Below, one piece after another: positions 22,617 through 35,100 of a DNA stretch of 64,000 nt (position 1 is its first letter; every line of letters begins with the position of its first letter). Location: contig CALSCO010000306.1 in NCBI GenBank assembly GCA_943704415.1, positions 1 to 64,000 of the forward strand. Direction: 5' to 3'. Made by a program: the position numbers and the translations under genes. This DNA comes from Parvularia atlantis. Taxonomy: Eukaryota > Opisthokonta > Rotosphaerida. The notes below the pieces were generated by a model. The model was not told the origin of the DNA. It ran no database searches and saw only the letters and a program-made list of their open reading frames with translations.

Positions 22617-22770
22617 GCTTTGCGCGTGGCTCGGCGTCAGCGCATAGTGCGCGTTCTCGGGCGCACTCGCGGCGCGAGAAAAGAACAACCAAGGATGAAC
22701 GACAAGACAGGGCAGAGAAGACGCGAGGGGTAGGTGGGAAGGGGGCGAGTGGGGCGCGCGCCGAGCACGC

Positions 22771-24881
22771 TCAGACGTTGCCGTAGCCGCCGATACCGAC
22801 GAGCCGGTTGACCTTGTTGAGCGTGTTGTAGTAGTCCAGGTTGCGCAGCAGGCGCTTGGCTGGCTCGTAGCTGTGCTGGTCGCCCGCGCGGCGGCTCTCG
22901 CGCTTCCACGTGGCGACCGAGAAGATGAAGTCGGACAGGTTGAGCATCTCGCGGAACTCGGGCTCGTCTGTGTGCGCGCGCGCGGCGTGTGAGCGTTCGC
23001 AGCACGCATGCGCGCGCGCGCGCGCGCCGAGACGCCACCGGAGATGTTGGCCAGCAGCTCCACCGCACCCTGGTTGGCCTTGCTCGTCAGCTCCTCGTAG
23101 TGCATCTGCTGCACGCGCGCGATCGCAAACTCGTGGAACTGCAGCGGCGGCGCGAGCAGCGACTTGATCAGGCGGTTGCGCGTGGTCGGGTCGGTCACGG
23201 TGGTCATGGACGCGAGCGCACGGAAGCCGTCTGCGCCAAACGCGCGCGCGGGCGCGAGTGAGCACACGCGCCCGGCGTGCGCGGTTGCACGCGGACGCAC
23301 ACTGCAGGATCTTGGCGTTGGGGTTGTTGACCATGATGTTGGCCACGACGAGGTGCATGTTGACCGGGTGGATCGTCAAGACCGCACGGGCGTCCTTGTC
23401 CTCGGACAGCTTGGCGATGAAGCGGAACGCGCTCGTGATCATGTTCTCGTGGTCCTTGTGCTGGCGCAGCGCCGCCGTGAGCACCTCCTGGACCGTGTAC
23501 GGGTCCGAGAGCAGGCCGGGCAGGCAGCGCTCGCGCTTGATGCCGACCCAGAGCACGACGAGCGTGCGGAAGCCCTGGGCCAGGACCGACGCATTGGCGC
23601 CGTGCTCGCGCAGAGCCGTCACGATCGCGTCGGCCGTGCGGTGCGGGTCGGCCACGAGCATGCCCTTGAGGTCGTCGTCCTGGCCCTCAAAGCCCGCGAG
23701 GTTCTCCTGCGGGAGGCGGCCGTGTCGCGCGCGCGTGAGCGCCCGGCCGCCCGAGTGATGCGCGCGCGGGCCGCACCAGCGTGTGCATGCACAGAAAGTT
23801 GATCTTGTCGTGCGCGGCGTGGTTGCGCATCGCGGCGAGGGCGATCGTGTGGGCGTACCACGGCTTGGCCAGCAGGAACTTCCGCTTGGCCGAGTTGGTC
23901 GTCGTGCACTCGCACAGGTTGCACAGGACGGCCATGGCCTGCGGCGGCGTGGCGTGAGACGACGCGAGGAGGGGATCGGCGCGGCCAGCCGCGCGGACGC
24001 ACCGACTCGACCAGGCTGGCGTCGCGCGGGAAGCCGAGCAGCGCGGTGATGACGGCATCGTACGCGCGCACCTCCTGCGAGAACAGCAGGTTCTGGTTTG
24101 TCACGTCGCTCGCGACCGCCCGCAGCACGCCGCAGCCGGCCGTCTGAATATTGACGTCACGATGGTGTGTCCGCATCGAGTCGAGCACGGCTTGGTACAG
24201 CTTGGACGTGACAAAGACCTCCTTGTTGGCCGGGTTGACGCCGATGTTCCAGAGCGCGCGCAGGGCCTGGCGCCGCGGCCCGGTTAAGCACGCGGACAAT
24301 CGCATGCACGCGCTCGCACGCGCACCATCTCCTGGATGCTCACGTCCGCGCGGTACGCGATCAGGGCCGCCGTGAGGTACTCGTGCAGGCGCACGTGCGG
24401 CGCCGTGAGCAGCGCCTGGTTCTCCTTGCTGAGCGCGAGCTTCATGCACGTGAAGCATGCCTGGCGCGCACAGTGCAACGACAAAAATGAGACGCGGTTG
24501 TGCGCGTGGGCGCGGGCCAAGAGAAGACGCACCGCCTTTTGCACCGCGCCATCGCCAGCAAACTGGCGCATGAGCTTGACGACGACGAGGTGGACGGAGA
24601 AGACGTCGGTCACGCACATGCGCTGAATTTCCGGGCCGCAGCCGGCGAGCTTGCCGATCAGGCGCAACCCGGCCACGACCGACTTGGGGTCGTCGCGCGC
24701 GCGCAGGTCTAGCTCGACGAGCACGGCCGAGAGCAGCGACGCGGCGTCGCGTAGTTCTGCGTGGGGCGTTGTCGCGCGCGTGAGCCCTCCTCCTCTCAGC
24801 CACGCGCACGCGGCCGCGCGGCGCACCCTGCGCCCACTCGGCCTCGGTGTGCTCGCCCAGGCGCTTCTCCAGGGCGTCCAT
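22771..24881 (-). CDS. Armadillo-like helical repeat protein, orthologue not recognised
   Basis: The start is MDALEKRLGEHTEAEWAQ (ATG at 24881), and splicing gives a protein made of repeated three-helix units: LRLIGKLAGCGPEIQRM, ACFTCMKLALSKENQALL, ALRALWNIGVNPANKEVF, AVLCNLCECTTTNSAKRKFL, AFRFIAKLSEDKDARAVL, FGADGFRALASM and AVELLANISGG. These have the leucine/alanine/asparagine pattern of ARM repeats. The end is ...LLRNLDYYNTLNKVNRLVGIGGYGNV, with the stop at 22771-22773. The C-terminal 60 residues look well conserved but I cannot name the family. ARM proteins are mostly scaffolds or transport adaptors; nothing here shows which. Introns are short with GTGCG donors. It faces the RING-finger gene head to head across 120 bp with a CRE. 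Confidence 0.7.
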
Positions 24882-25001
24882 CGGGAGTGCTTGTCCGGCG
24901 CGCGCGCGGTTGCTGCTCAGCGCAGGGAGAAAAGAAATGCACACGCCCTAGCACGCCATTGGTCCGTCTAGCGCCGTGCGTCGATTGGACGTGACGTCAT
25001 C
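24882..25001. promoter_or_regulatory. Shared promoter with CRE and CCAAT boxes (ARM protein / RING protein)
   Basis: Between two divergent start codons lie two inverted CCAAT boxes (ATTGG at 24958-24962 and 24984-24988) and the palindromic CRE TGACGTCA at 24992-24999. The CRE ends two bases before the putative ATG at 25002, so either the 5' UTR is extremely short or the RING protein starts further downstream, for example at the ATG at 25387. Confidence 0.5.
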
Positions 25002-27229
25002 ATGGGCGCTAATGCGTCACGGAGCGGCGCGGCGCCGCACCCGCCGCCGCACGCGTCGCAGCCCCGCGCGGCCCACGCCGCGTCGCCGCCGTCCGGCGCT
25101 GCGTCCTCATTGTCCGCGTTTCTGTGCGTCCGCAGCCGCCCCGTGGCGCCACTCGCTGACGACGAACGCCGCGCGCGCGCACTCACGTTAAAAACAGTGG
25201 CGCCCCGCCGCCGCCTGCCCACTCGAGCGGCGGCCCGTCTACGCCGTCCGCGTCGGCCCCCGGCGCCTCAGCGGTGCGCGCACTGCGGCCCCCGGCGCGC
25301 ACGACGCGGCTGAGTGGAGAGGCGCACAGCGCGCCTCGGCGACAACGGCCCCCGCGGCGCCGCGGCGAAGCCTGCGCGTCCGCTCCATGTCGTCGTTCCT
25401 GAGCCGCCGGCCGACCGCCGACGAGGTCGGACCCGCGGCAGTGTCACACGCGTCGCCGACGGGCGCCACCTCGTCGTCTGTCGGACACGCGCCGTCTGCC
25501 CAGGCCGCCGCGTCAAGCGCCGCCGCCTCAACCGCCCCAACATCCGCCGGCGGCCCGTCGGCCATGTCACAGGCCGCGTCGTCCGCCGCGTCGCGCATCC
25601 GCGAGGCGTTCTCGGGCTCGTCGCGCTCGCGGGTGCGCGCCGTTCTGCTCGCGTGCACGCACCTACGCCGGCTTTGGCACCAACCGCCGCACAGTCGTAC
25701 CTGCGCGCGCGCCCTGCGCAGTCGAGCAACGGCAGCAGCAGCAGCAGCTCCGCCACCACGCGCATGGCCGAGGACGCGGGCGAGGAGGACGACGACGAGT
25801 ACACGACCAGCATGGCAGCGCTGAGCACGCCGTTGCACTCGGCCGAGGAAGAGTGTACGGCCGTCGCTGGCATCGGCGTGCGCGCGCAAGGGACGCTCAC
25901 GCAGCGTCCCTTGCGCAGCCCGCTGGGTCCTGCGCGCCAACTCGCTTCGGCGGCGACGCGCCCCAACGTCGTCGAACGACCACCCAGGCACGTCGCGACA
26001 GCGCCCGCGATCAGCAGCGAAACCTGCCTGACACGCGCGAGCTCGCAGGCGGCCCAGGCGTCTTTGTGCCGCGGCAGACGCGTCCGCGCCGTGGCTCGCT
26101 CACCAGCGCGGCGTCCGTGCGGAGCGATGAGACCGTTCTCAGCACGGCCACGTCAGACACCTTCTCGTCCGTCACGACGACCGGTGCGCGCGTCGCCGCT
26201 CTCGCGCGCTGCTGACCTTCCAACGCGGCCAGGCACGGCCAACACGGTCGAGCGCGCCGAGCGCCGTGCGGCGGTGGCCACGGCCCCGATCGCCGCCGCC
26301 GCTATCGCCACCGCCGCCAGCAGCTCCAGCGCGAGCTCGGGCGCAGAGCGGTTGGAGCGCGGCAACAATGCCTCCGCGGTTTCGCGCCGGCACGTTTCGC
26401 TTTCCGCGCTTGGGCTGCGACGGCGGTGCTGTGCGCTGACTCGCGCGCTCGCAGCGAGCGCTCGACCGCCGACCTGAGCGCGCTCCTGTCGAACGACAGC
26501 ACGCAGGTGCACGTCATCTACGCGTCCTCGCTCGGGACGGCCTCGGGCGCGTCGCTGCTCGTGCTCTACGTGGGCAACGACAGCGGCAGCGCGACCGGAA
26601 GTGACGACGACATCCCGCGCAGGTGCGCTGCAACCGCTTGCCCCCCCCCTCTGGATGCGCTGACCGCGTTTACAGCGCACGTGGACGCGGCAGCCGCGGC
26701 AGCAGCAACAACCTCATCGTGTACCTCATCGCCGGCCCGGTGAGCGCGCGCGTGTGTGTGTCTGCCTGCGCGGCGTCTGACTGCGCTGCACGTGTCAGCT
26801 TGCCGGCCTAAACGGCCCCGGCGCGGCGTCGTACGAGGAGCTGCTCGCGCTGCAGGAGCGCATGGGCTTTGTGAACCGCGGCGCGCGCCAGGAGGAGGTG
26901 CGCCGATTGTCCATGCGCGCCTCGCTGCGGCTGACGCGGACGCAGGTCAACACGATCAAGACGGCCGAGTTTGAGCCCGGCGTGGTCGACGACCCGCGCT
27001 GCCCGATCTGCCTGTACGAGTATCGCGAGCACGAGCACCTGCGCCTGCTCCCGTGCGCGCACCACTTCCACCGCGACTGCGTCGACAAGTGGCTGGTGCG
27101 CGGCCGCTTCCCTGCGCCCGCCGTGTGCGCGCACGCCTGGGCTCACGGCTGGCGCAGATCGAGCACGTCAACTCGTGCCCGCTCTGCCGCGAGATCGCAG
27201 TGCAACCGGCGATGTCGGCCACGGCGTGA
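25002..27229 (+). CDS. RING-H2 finger protein with long Ser/Ala-rich N-terminus
   Basis: The C-terminal part is a clear RING-H2 finger at about 27000-27205: CPIC, 14 residues, CAHHFHRDC, then across an intron CPLCRE. It is therefore a likely E3 ubiquitin ligase. Before it are RASLRLTRTQVNTIKTAEF, SYEELLALQERMGFVNRGARQEEV and a beta-rich stretch TQVHVIYASSLG and ASLLVLYVGND. The first 400 residues are low complexity (S, A, R, T) with an acidic patch EDAGEEDDDE, so exon structure there is uncertain. If the ATG at 25002 is used, the protein begins MGANAS, a possible myristoylation signal; the ATG at 25387 (MSSFLSRRPTADEVG) is an alternative. Stop at 27227-27229, only 12 bp before the next ATG. 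Confidence 0.75.
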
Positions 27230-27241
27230 AAAAGCATATGT

Positions 27242-29072
27242 ATGCATACTGTGTACCTTCTGATTGTCATGGTGATGGCATCGGCTTCGGCCGTGCAGGC
27301 GCTGTGCACGCGTGGCCTGCTGCTCGCGGGCATCGTGCGTGCGGCCTGGCGCGCGGCCGCGTGGCAAACCGTCGCGCGCACAGGTCGTGTCGGTGCTCGT
27401 GATCACGCACTCGGCCGTGGCCGTGCCGCGCGCCGACGCCGCCAGCGTCTATCGGGCCGCGGGCGACGCCGAGGACGACGACGGCCGCCTCGTGACGGTG
27501 CGCGCGCCCCGTCCGTGCGCGTGCCGCGGCGCTGACGTTGCGCGCGCGGCGGCAGGTGCCGCAGCTGGGCTTCAGTGTGCCGCTCGTCGAGCTGCGCAGG
27601 CTGTACATGCCCGACATGCCCGGCTCCTACGTGCTGCCGCGTGACGCCGGCGTGCCCTCGCGGTACCCGCGCGTGACGCGCCTGCCCGTGAGCCAGCAGC
27701 TGCGCGTGCTCGTGACGGGCGGGGCCGGCTTCGTCGGGTCGCACCTTGTGGACCGGCTCATGCTCATGGTGCGCGCTCGCCACGTGAGGCACCGACGCGT
27801 GGCCCCACGCTGACGCGCGGCGCGATAGGGCCACTACGTGATCGCCCTCGACAACTTCTTCACGGGGAGACGCTCCAACGTGGCGCACTGGATCGGGCAC
27901 GAAAACTTTGAGCTGCTGCGGCACGATGTCGTCGACGAGATCCACCTCGAGGTCGACCGCATCTATCACCTGGCCTCGCCGGCCTCGCCACCGCGCTACC
28001 AGGTCGGCCGGGCGCGTGCGTGCGTGCGTGCGTGCGTGTGTGGCTGACGCGCTGTCCTCCGGGTGGCGACGGTTAGATCGATCGCGTCCGCACCATCAAG
28101 GCCAACACCGTCGGCACGATCAACATGCTCGAGCTGGCCGAGCGCGTCAAGGCGCGCGTGCTCATGGCGTCCACGTCTGGTGCGGCAGCCCAAGCACGCG
28201 CGCCCTGTGCACGCACCCACCCACTTGGCCCCCTTGGCAGAGGTGTACGGCGACCCGGAGGTCTCGCCGCAGCCCGAGTCGTACTGGGGCCACGTCAACC
28301 CGATCGGGCCGCGCGCGTGCTACGACGAGGCCAAGCGCGTGGCCGAGACGCTGTGCTACGCGTACCAGTGCGTGGTTGGCCCGCACGCGCCGCTCGCGTC
28401 ACACCGGCTGACCAGTCGGTCCAGCGAGCAGCACGGCGTCCCGGTGCGCGTCGTGCGCATCTTCAACACATTCGGGCCACGCATGTCCGAGGACGACGGG
28501 CGCGTCGTCAGCAACTTCCTCCTCCAGGCGTTCAAGCAGACGCCGCTGACGATCTACGGCTCGGGCGAGCAAACGCGCAGCTTCCAGTACGTGCACGACC
28601 TCGTCTCGGGCATGATCGCGCTCATGGAGAGCAACTACACGCTGCCGGTCAACATCGGTGCGCCGCGCACTGCGCACGGTGCGACGCGATGTTCTGAGCT
28701 GAGCCCGACCGATGCGCGCCAGGCAACCCGGAGGAGTTCACGATCAACGAGTTTGCTGAGTTTATCCGTGAGTCGTTGCAGTTTGAGGCGAGGACGCGCG
28801 CGCGCGCGCGCGGGGCACGCTCCCGGTCCGCGCTGAAATCAAAGCTGCGCCCAGGTCACCGTCGCACACCTGCCGGCCGTGCAGGACGACCCGCAGCAGC
28901 GCAAGCCCGACATCACGCGCGCGCAGACGGTGTGGCGCGTTACGACTGGCGTTGCGCACGGCGCTGAAACGGCGCGCAGCACCTCGGGTGGTCGCCGCAG
29001 TTCTCGGTGCGCGAGGGCATCAAGGAGACCGCGGCTTACTACGAATACCGCGTCAAGGCCGGCTACGCCTGA
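27242..29072 (+). CDS. UXS1: UDP-glucuronate decarboxylase (UDP-xylose synthase)
   Basis: UXS1 converts UDP-glucuronate to UDP-xylose in the Golgi or cytosol for glycan synthesis. The N-terminus has a signal-anchor-like helix: after an intron at 27335-27383 it reads [22 protein letters not shown], as in membrane-anchored Golgi forms. The extended SDR core follows: NAD-binding [14 protein letters not shown] (about 27718-27759), [66 protein letters not shown], the catalytic Tyr/Lys in YDEAKRVAE (about 28321), [31 protein letters not shown] and, at the end, [20 protein letters not shown]. About seven introns are present; one near 28009-28076 holds a GTGC tandem. The family is certain. The exact start is not, since only 12 bp separate it from the previous stop. 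Confidence 0.92.
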
Positions 29073-29125
29073 CGCGCGCTCATGTCATGCTAAAGGTGGT
29101 ACACGTGCACAAAAAGCGGCCGCCG

Positions 29126-32100
29126 TCAGCCCCAGACCTTGATCTGGTTGTCGGCCGCGGCAGAGAAGATCTTACCCTTGCCGTAGACCACGGCCGCGAC
29201 CGACGACGTGTGGCGGATGAGCGTCTGCACGCACTGGAAGGTCTCGAGGTTCCAGACCTGCCCGGCACCCGTCAGCTCCTGCTTGCACATCGGAATCGCG
29301 CGCGCGCAAGCACGACGCACCTTGACCGTGTTGTCGTACGAGCCGCTGAAGAGGCGGTTCGGGCCGGCCGTGGACGTCGCGAGCGCGTAGACCGTCGCCG
29401 TGTGGCCTGCGTGCAGCCGTGGCGCGTTTCAGCGCACCACACAGCAAAAGCTGCGCCCTGCACCGTTCAGCGAGCCTTTCTGCTGGAACGTGCGCAGGTC
29501 CCACAGCTGCGCAGCGAAGCGCGGACGTGAGCCGTGCGCGCACGCAGAGCGCCCGCGCGGGCACGCACGTCGATCCGGTTCTCGTAGATGCCCGAGATCA
29601 GGTTCTGCCCGACCGTGTCGACGGCGAGCGAGTAGACTGAGCCGCCCTGGCACGTGATCGTGCGGATGCACTGGAAACCGTCCAGCTCCCAGATCTGCGC
29701 GGGCACGGCACACGTGAGGAGCCGTCGGCGGCACCCCGGGCGAGGTCAGCCGCACCATGATCATGTTGTAGCTGCCCGAGTACAGGCGGTCACCCGAGAC
29801 CACGAGCGCCCGCACCCAGTGGTTGTGCCCGCGCAGCTGCGCCACAACCGTCATTTGGTCGGCGTCCCACACCTGTTGCGGCGGCTGCGTCAGTTGCGCA
29901 CATACACTGGGCGCGCGACGCGCACCGTGACGGTCTTCAGCGAGCCGCTGAGCAGCAGTGGGCGCTCGCTGCTGCGCACGGCCAGGGTGCACACGGCGTT
30001 GTCGCTCGCCGAAACCGATTTGAGCAGCTCGTACGTGCTCAGGCTCCAGACCTTGATCGTACAGTCGGACGAGCCCGAATACAGCGTGCGGCCAATGATG
30101 GCCACGGCGTAGATGATGCCCTCGTGCCCCGTCATCGTCTGCACGCACACGCGCCGGTTGATGTCCCACGCTGCGGGCATCCGCACGGCGTCAGACGCGG
30201 CCGGTGCATGCGTGGTGGCCAGCGCACCCTTGATGCTCAGGTCCGACGACCCGCTGAAGACCAGGTCGCCCGAGAGCGCCAGCGCCCAGACCGGCCCGCT
30301 ATGCCCGACGTAGGTGCCGACACACTTGAACTTGTGGTTGTACAGGTCGATGTCTAGCGGGTGCGGCGGCCGGTCAGCTGCGGGCGGCACGACCGGCGGG
30401 CCGCGCCCGCGCACCGTCCACGAGGCCGACCTTGGCATTCAGGTGCGACACGTCGCTCGTCAGGTCGGTCACGTGCATGCCGTAGTCGCGCATGCTCCGC
30501 GTGAGCGAGTCGATCTTCTCCTGGAACGACCCTAGCAGCGTGCACAGCTGCAGTCAGCGGGCGCTGCCTTGCCGCCAGCGCCGCGCACCGATCACGTTCT
30601 TCTCAAGCTCGTCCATGCGCGCGTTGAGCTGCTCAATCGTGCGCTTCATCTCGTTGATCTCGGCCGTGCGCTCGCCCAGCATCCCCTGCGCCGCCGTCAC
30701 CGATGCAGCGAAGCAAGGGCGGCCGCACCTCGAGCAGCTCGACGCGCTGGTCGCGCTCATTCAGCAGGTCCTTCAGCGCCTCGAACCGGCACGTTTCCAG
30801 GTGCGTCTTGACCTGGTCCACCTTTCCGCGGAAGGCGCAGCTGCACGCCGCGCCAGTCGTCAGGCGGCACTGCCGCACACGCGCGGGCGAGGGGGGCAGG
30901 CGTACCCGCGCTTGCGGTGCGGGCACGGCATGTTGGCGCAAACACGCAGATGCGCCTCGACCTGCGCAGCGCGCGTCAGCCGCGCGGCAGCCAGGCCGGA
31001 TGTAAGCCCACCTGCGTCGCCAGAAGCGGCCCGCAGTCACTCGAGTTGGGGCACACGACCGGCGCAAAGCCGCAGGCGGCCTCGTGCTGCCTGCGTCCGC
31101 CGATCGAGGTGAGCCGCACCGCCGACGCGGCCGCACGCGCACGCACTGGCGCTCCTTGAGCTTGGTCTGCATCTTACAGCCCTCGACGCCCTCGACCGCG
31201 ACGCCGCCCAGCGTCGGCTTCTGGTACCGGCAGAAGACCATGAGCTCGCCGATCTGCTCCGAGAGCTGCGCAGGACGTTGAGGCGTCACAGCGGCGAGCA
31301 GTGCGTGCGCGCACCGCCAGGTTGGACCACATGTCGGCCTCGGTCAGCGGCATGTCGGTGATGGGGCACTTGCCCGTGGCGCGGATCTTGCGCACGAGGC
31401 ACTGGCGGCAGAACGAGTACTGGCGCGTGTGCCGTGAGCGCTCTGCTGCCGCCGCCGCCACTGCCGCCACCCGCCACTCGGCAGTACGCACCCCGCACTT
31501 GGCGATGACCGGGTCGCGCATCACGCCGTTGTGGATCTTGCAGATCAGCGGCGCGGCCGGCGGCGCGACAAAGTTGGCCTCGACGCCCGCGTCGTCGTCG
31601 TTGTCATCGTCGCCCGCTGCGACCGCCGCCGCCACCGCCGCCCCGGCCGCGCCGGCGCCCCCCGTGACGCTGCTGCTGAGCGAGAGCGACGACGAGGACG
31701 AGGAGACGCGGCTGCTGCAGCCACGGCGGCGGCGGCGCGAGCAACGTAAAAAAACACGGGGCTGCGCCAGGTCTAAACCACGCACCCGCCCAGCGTCGGC
31801 GTCGACGACGGTGCAGGCGACGCCGCACCGCTTCCGGCCGTGCCGCCACCCACCGCAGGCGCCGACGTCGCCGCCGCGGCCGCGCGCACGGGCGTCGCGC
31901 TCGCGCTCGTGCTGCCGCCCGCGTGATGATGCGGCGAGGTGGCCCCGCGCAGACTCGCGTGGTCCTTGGCGGGGCTCGCGCCGACGCCGCCGGATCCGCC
32001 GGATCCAGCGCCCGCCGTGGGCGTGAGCAGCGCCGTCGGCGTCAGGGTCGGCGACGCCGCGCCCGCGCCGCTGACGACAAGCGCGGCCGGCGGAGCCGAG

Positions 32101-32144
32101 CGGCGCCTGTCCAGTGGGTCGAACACAGAGCCTTTGCCGGTCAT
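29126..32144 (-). CDS. TRAF7-like protein (RING/U-box-like finger, TRAF-type fingers, coiled coil, WD40)
   Basis: Reading from MTGKGSVFDPL: about 130 residues of S/A/T/G-rich sequence; a RING- or U-box-like finger (APLICKIHNGVMRDPVIAKCG, then YSFCRQCLVRKIRATGKCPITDMPL), which lacks the last RING cysteine pair; TRAF-type zinc-finger material (GGVAVEGVEGCKM, HEAACGFAPVVCPN, KVDQVKTHLETC); a coiled coil (LGERTAEINEMKRTIEQLN, MDELEKNV, FQEKIDSLTRSM); then seven WD40 units from LYNHKFKCVGTYVGHSGPVWALALSGD to IKVWG. The propeller follows human TRAF7 blade by blade (GPVWALALSGDLVFSGSSD, LRGHNHWVRALVVSGDRLYSGSY, GGSVYSLAVDTVGQNLISGIYENRID). TRAF7 is an E3 ligase and MEKK3 partner in animals; the role here is unknown. 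The coding sequence ends 34 bp before that of SART3 on the same strand. Confidence 0.85.
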
Positions 32145-32178
32145 GGGTGAACTGGCGGGCACACAGTCGCACATGCGG

Positions 32179-35100
32179 TCACTTCTTAGAGAGCATCGCG
32201 CGAAAGTCGTCCTGGGACTTTCTCGCGCCCGCGTTCGGTGCGCCTGCAGCAGGCGCAGGTGCCGCAGTGGTCGCAGATGACGGCACGCTCGAAACGGCCA
32301 CGAGCGGCCTGCGCATCACCTGGCGCGGCATCAGCGTTGTCGCCGGGGTGCGCGCGGCCTCGGGCGCGGGCTGGTCGGCACTGCCGCCGCCGCCACCGCC
32401 GCCGCCGCCGGGCCCGCGCTTGCCGGGCGGGTTGGACATTTTGACCGAGATCTGCCGCGCGTGTGCGCACGTCAGGCTGTGTGGTCCGGCAAAGCGACAG
32501 CGACATGTACCGTTTGCCCGTCCATGTCCTTGCCGTCCATGTCGAGTGCGCGGCGGGCGGCCATCTGCGTTGCGTTGCGTGCGTGCGTGAGCGGCAGCGC
32601 GTGAGCGCCCGCGCGTGCGGGGCGCACCTCGTCGCTGTACTCGATGTACGCAAAGCCCTTGGACAGGCCCGTCTTGCGGATGGCGAGGCGCACCTGCTTG
32701 AGCTTCTCGCCGTGGTCACGCACTGCGCTCTCGCCGCGACGGGCCGCGCACCTCGCCGTACTGCTGGAAGACCGCCTCAAGCCTCTTCTCGTCGGCCGAG
32801 AACGGCAGCTGCGACACAAACACGGTCTTCTCGTCCGCGGTCGTCGGGAACCTGCCGATGCGCAAGCGCGAGTGAGCCGCACACACAACACTCTGCTGCA
32901 ACCACGCACTGCTCACGGCGCGCGCCAGGCCGCGCGCTCACAAACTTGGACACGTACATCGGGCGGCCGTCGAGGCGCTCGCGGTCGCGCAGGATGGCCT
33001 ACGTGCGACTGTCAGACAGGACCGCCGCCCTCGCCGCGTGCGCACCTTGGCCGCAGACTCCTTCGACACGAACGTCACCGTACCATACCCCTTGGACGCG
33101 TTGTTGTTGCGCGGGTCGCGCGTGAGCACCACCGACTCGATCTCTCCGCTCTGGTGTTGGCACGCGCGTCAGCAGCTGCGCCGTGCCGCGGCCGAGTGCG
33201 CGCACCGACGATAGCACGCTCAGCAGGCGCTCCTCGGTCACGCTAAACGCGAGGTTGCTCACAAAGACGCTGCGCTCCTGCTGCGAGCTGTGCGCACCGC
33301 CGTCAGCACGCAGCCGCGGAGCAGCGTCGCACGCACGCATCGCGGTACGGGTTCTTTGGCGGTTCAGGCTTGGCCGACGACGCCTGGCCGTCCACGTCCA
33401 TCGCGTTCGCGTCTGCACTGCCCGCGTCCTTGGCGGGCCCTGCGCCTGCACCAGCGCCTCAGCGCGTGCACGGCGCACTGCACGCCCAACACGCACCGTG
33501 GGCACCGACAGTGCGTGCCCGCTTGGCGCCACCCGCGTCCTCGCCCTGCCCGCGCTTGCGCTGCCTCGCGCGGTAAGTGTCCCGGCGCAGCAAGGCGCCG
33601 CACCGCGCACCTTGTCCGACTTGCGCGCATCGGCGGCCGCGGCGGCCTCGGCGGCAGCCTTCTCGGCCTTCTCGGTCTCCTGCGTGCACGTGTGAACTGC
33701 AACGCGACGCGTGCATGGGACGCACGCGCTGCTGCTGCTGCTCAAGCAGGTTCATCTGCGTCTGCACGCGCTGCGCCATCAGGTCGTACGACTCGAGCGT
33801 GCCCTGTCGACGATGTCAGACGGCTTGCTGGCCGATGTGCGTGCGCCACGCACCTCCTCGCGCTCAAACTCGAGCGCCTCGCCAAACAGGCGCATGTCGT
33901 CGCTGCGCGAGGACACGCCGCGCCGGTACAGCGCCTGCGCGGTCGTCCGGTCGCCGACAAGTCTTGCGTGGTGTGTGGCGTGCGCATCAGCGACAGCGCA
34001 CGAGCGCACGCGCGCCAGCTGCACCGTTCCAGGCGCGCAAACTCGAGCCACAGGTCAGCCGAGCGCGGGTATGCCTTGAGCAGACTCTCGTACTGCTCAC
34101 GCGCGCGCGCCAGGTCTTTCCAATGCAGCACCTGCGCGGCACTCAGCGGGCACGCGGGCGGCAGGTCGACACGTGCCTCCATGCGCACGCGGTACCGCTC
34201 GAGCTGGCAATACGGGTCGCCGCCCGAAAAGTACTGCGCGACGTGATTGATCGCGTACTCGAGGGCCGGCCGCAGCGCCTCGTGCGACGTGGCACGCGCG
34301 GCCTCGTCTGCAGATTCTCGTCAAGGCGGGCGGGCATGCAAGCGATGAGCACACGCACCCTTCTCGGCGCAGCGCCGCACGTAGTCCACGTAGGCCACGT
34401 GCAGCTTGGCCAGCTCGTCGCCCGTCTGAAAGTTGCTGCCGCGCCCGCGGTGGTACACGTCTGCGCAGGCGCACGGCTCAGCGGACACATGACCCGGTCC
34501 CCGCTGTGCACCGTCAATCTCCTCCTTTGGCGCGCCCAGCCGCTCGAGTGCGCGCAGGTAGCTCGCCCAGACGTCGCCCGACCAGCTGCAGTTGCGCGTT
34601 GCGCGCACGTGCACCGGCCGAAGCACCGAGGCGACTGCGCGCATCGGGTGAGCGCGCGCGCACATGCACGCACCCGTGCCTTTGCGCACTCTTCACGTGG
34701 TGGTCAAGGAAGTCCGTGTACTTGACCCAGACGTGCGGTTGCAGGCTGTGCTTGGCCACGCAGCGCTCAAACAGGACGCGCACGCGGAACGGGTCCGGCT
34801 GCCTCTGGTGCGTCTCAAAATCGATGTAGCTCAAGTACGCCGGCAGGCTGTCGCTGCTGGCCTCCTGCGCACGCACGCGCAGGTCGTGCTTGTCAGCCGC
34901 CGCGCCGTCGCGTGCTCACGACGACGACCGCACCAGCGCCGCCTCGTACGGCTTGCGCGCCTCGGTCTCCTTGAGCGCTTTGTCGATCGTGCTCTTGAGC
35001 GTCGCGAGCTGTGCATCCTGCTCGGTACGCGACGGTCGGTCAGCGGCGCACGGGGCCACGGCGCGCTCCGCACCTTCTCGGCGGCGTTGCGCTGCTCCTC

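Noticed and set aside
24153-24160. Another TGACGTCA in the armadillo gene
   Set aside because: It lies inside coding sequence without nearby CCAAT boxes or a start codon, so I count it as chance.
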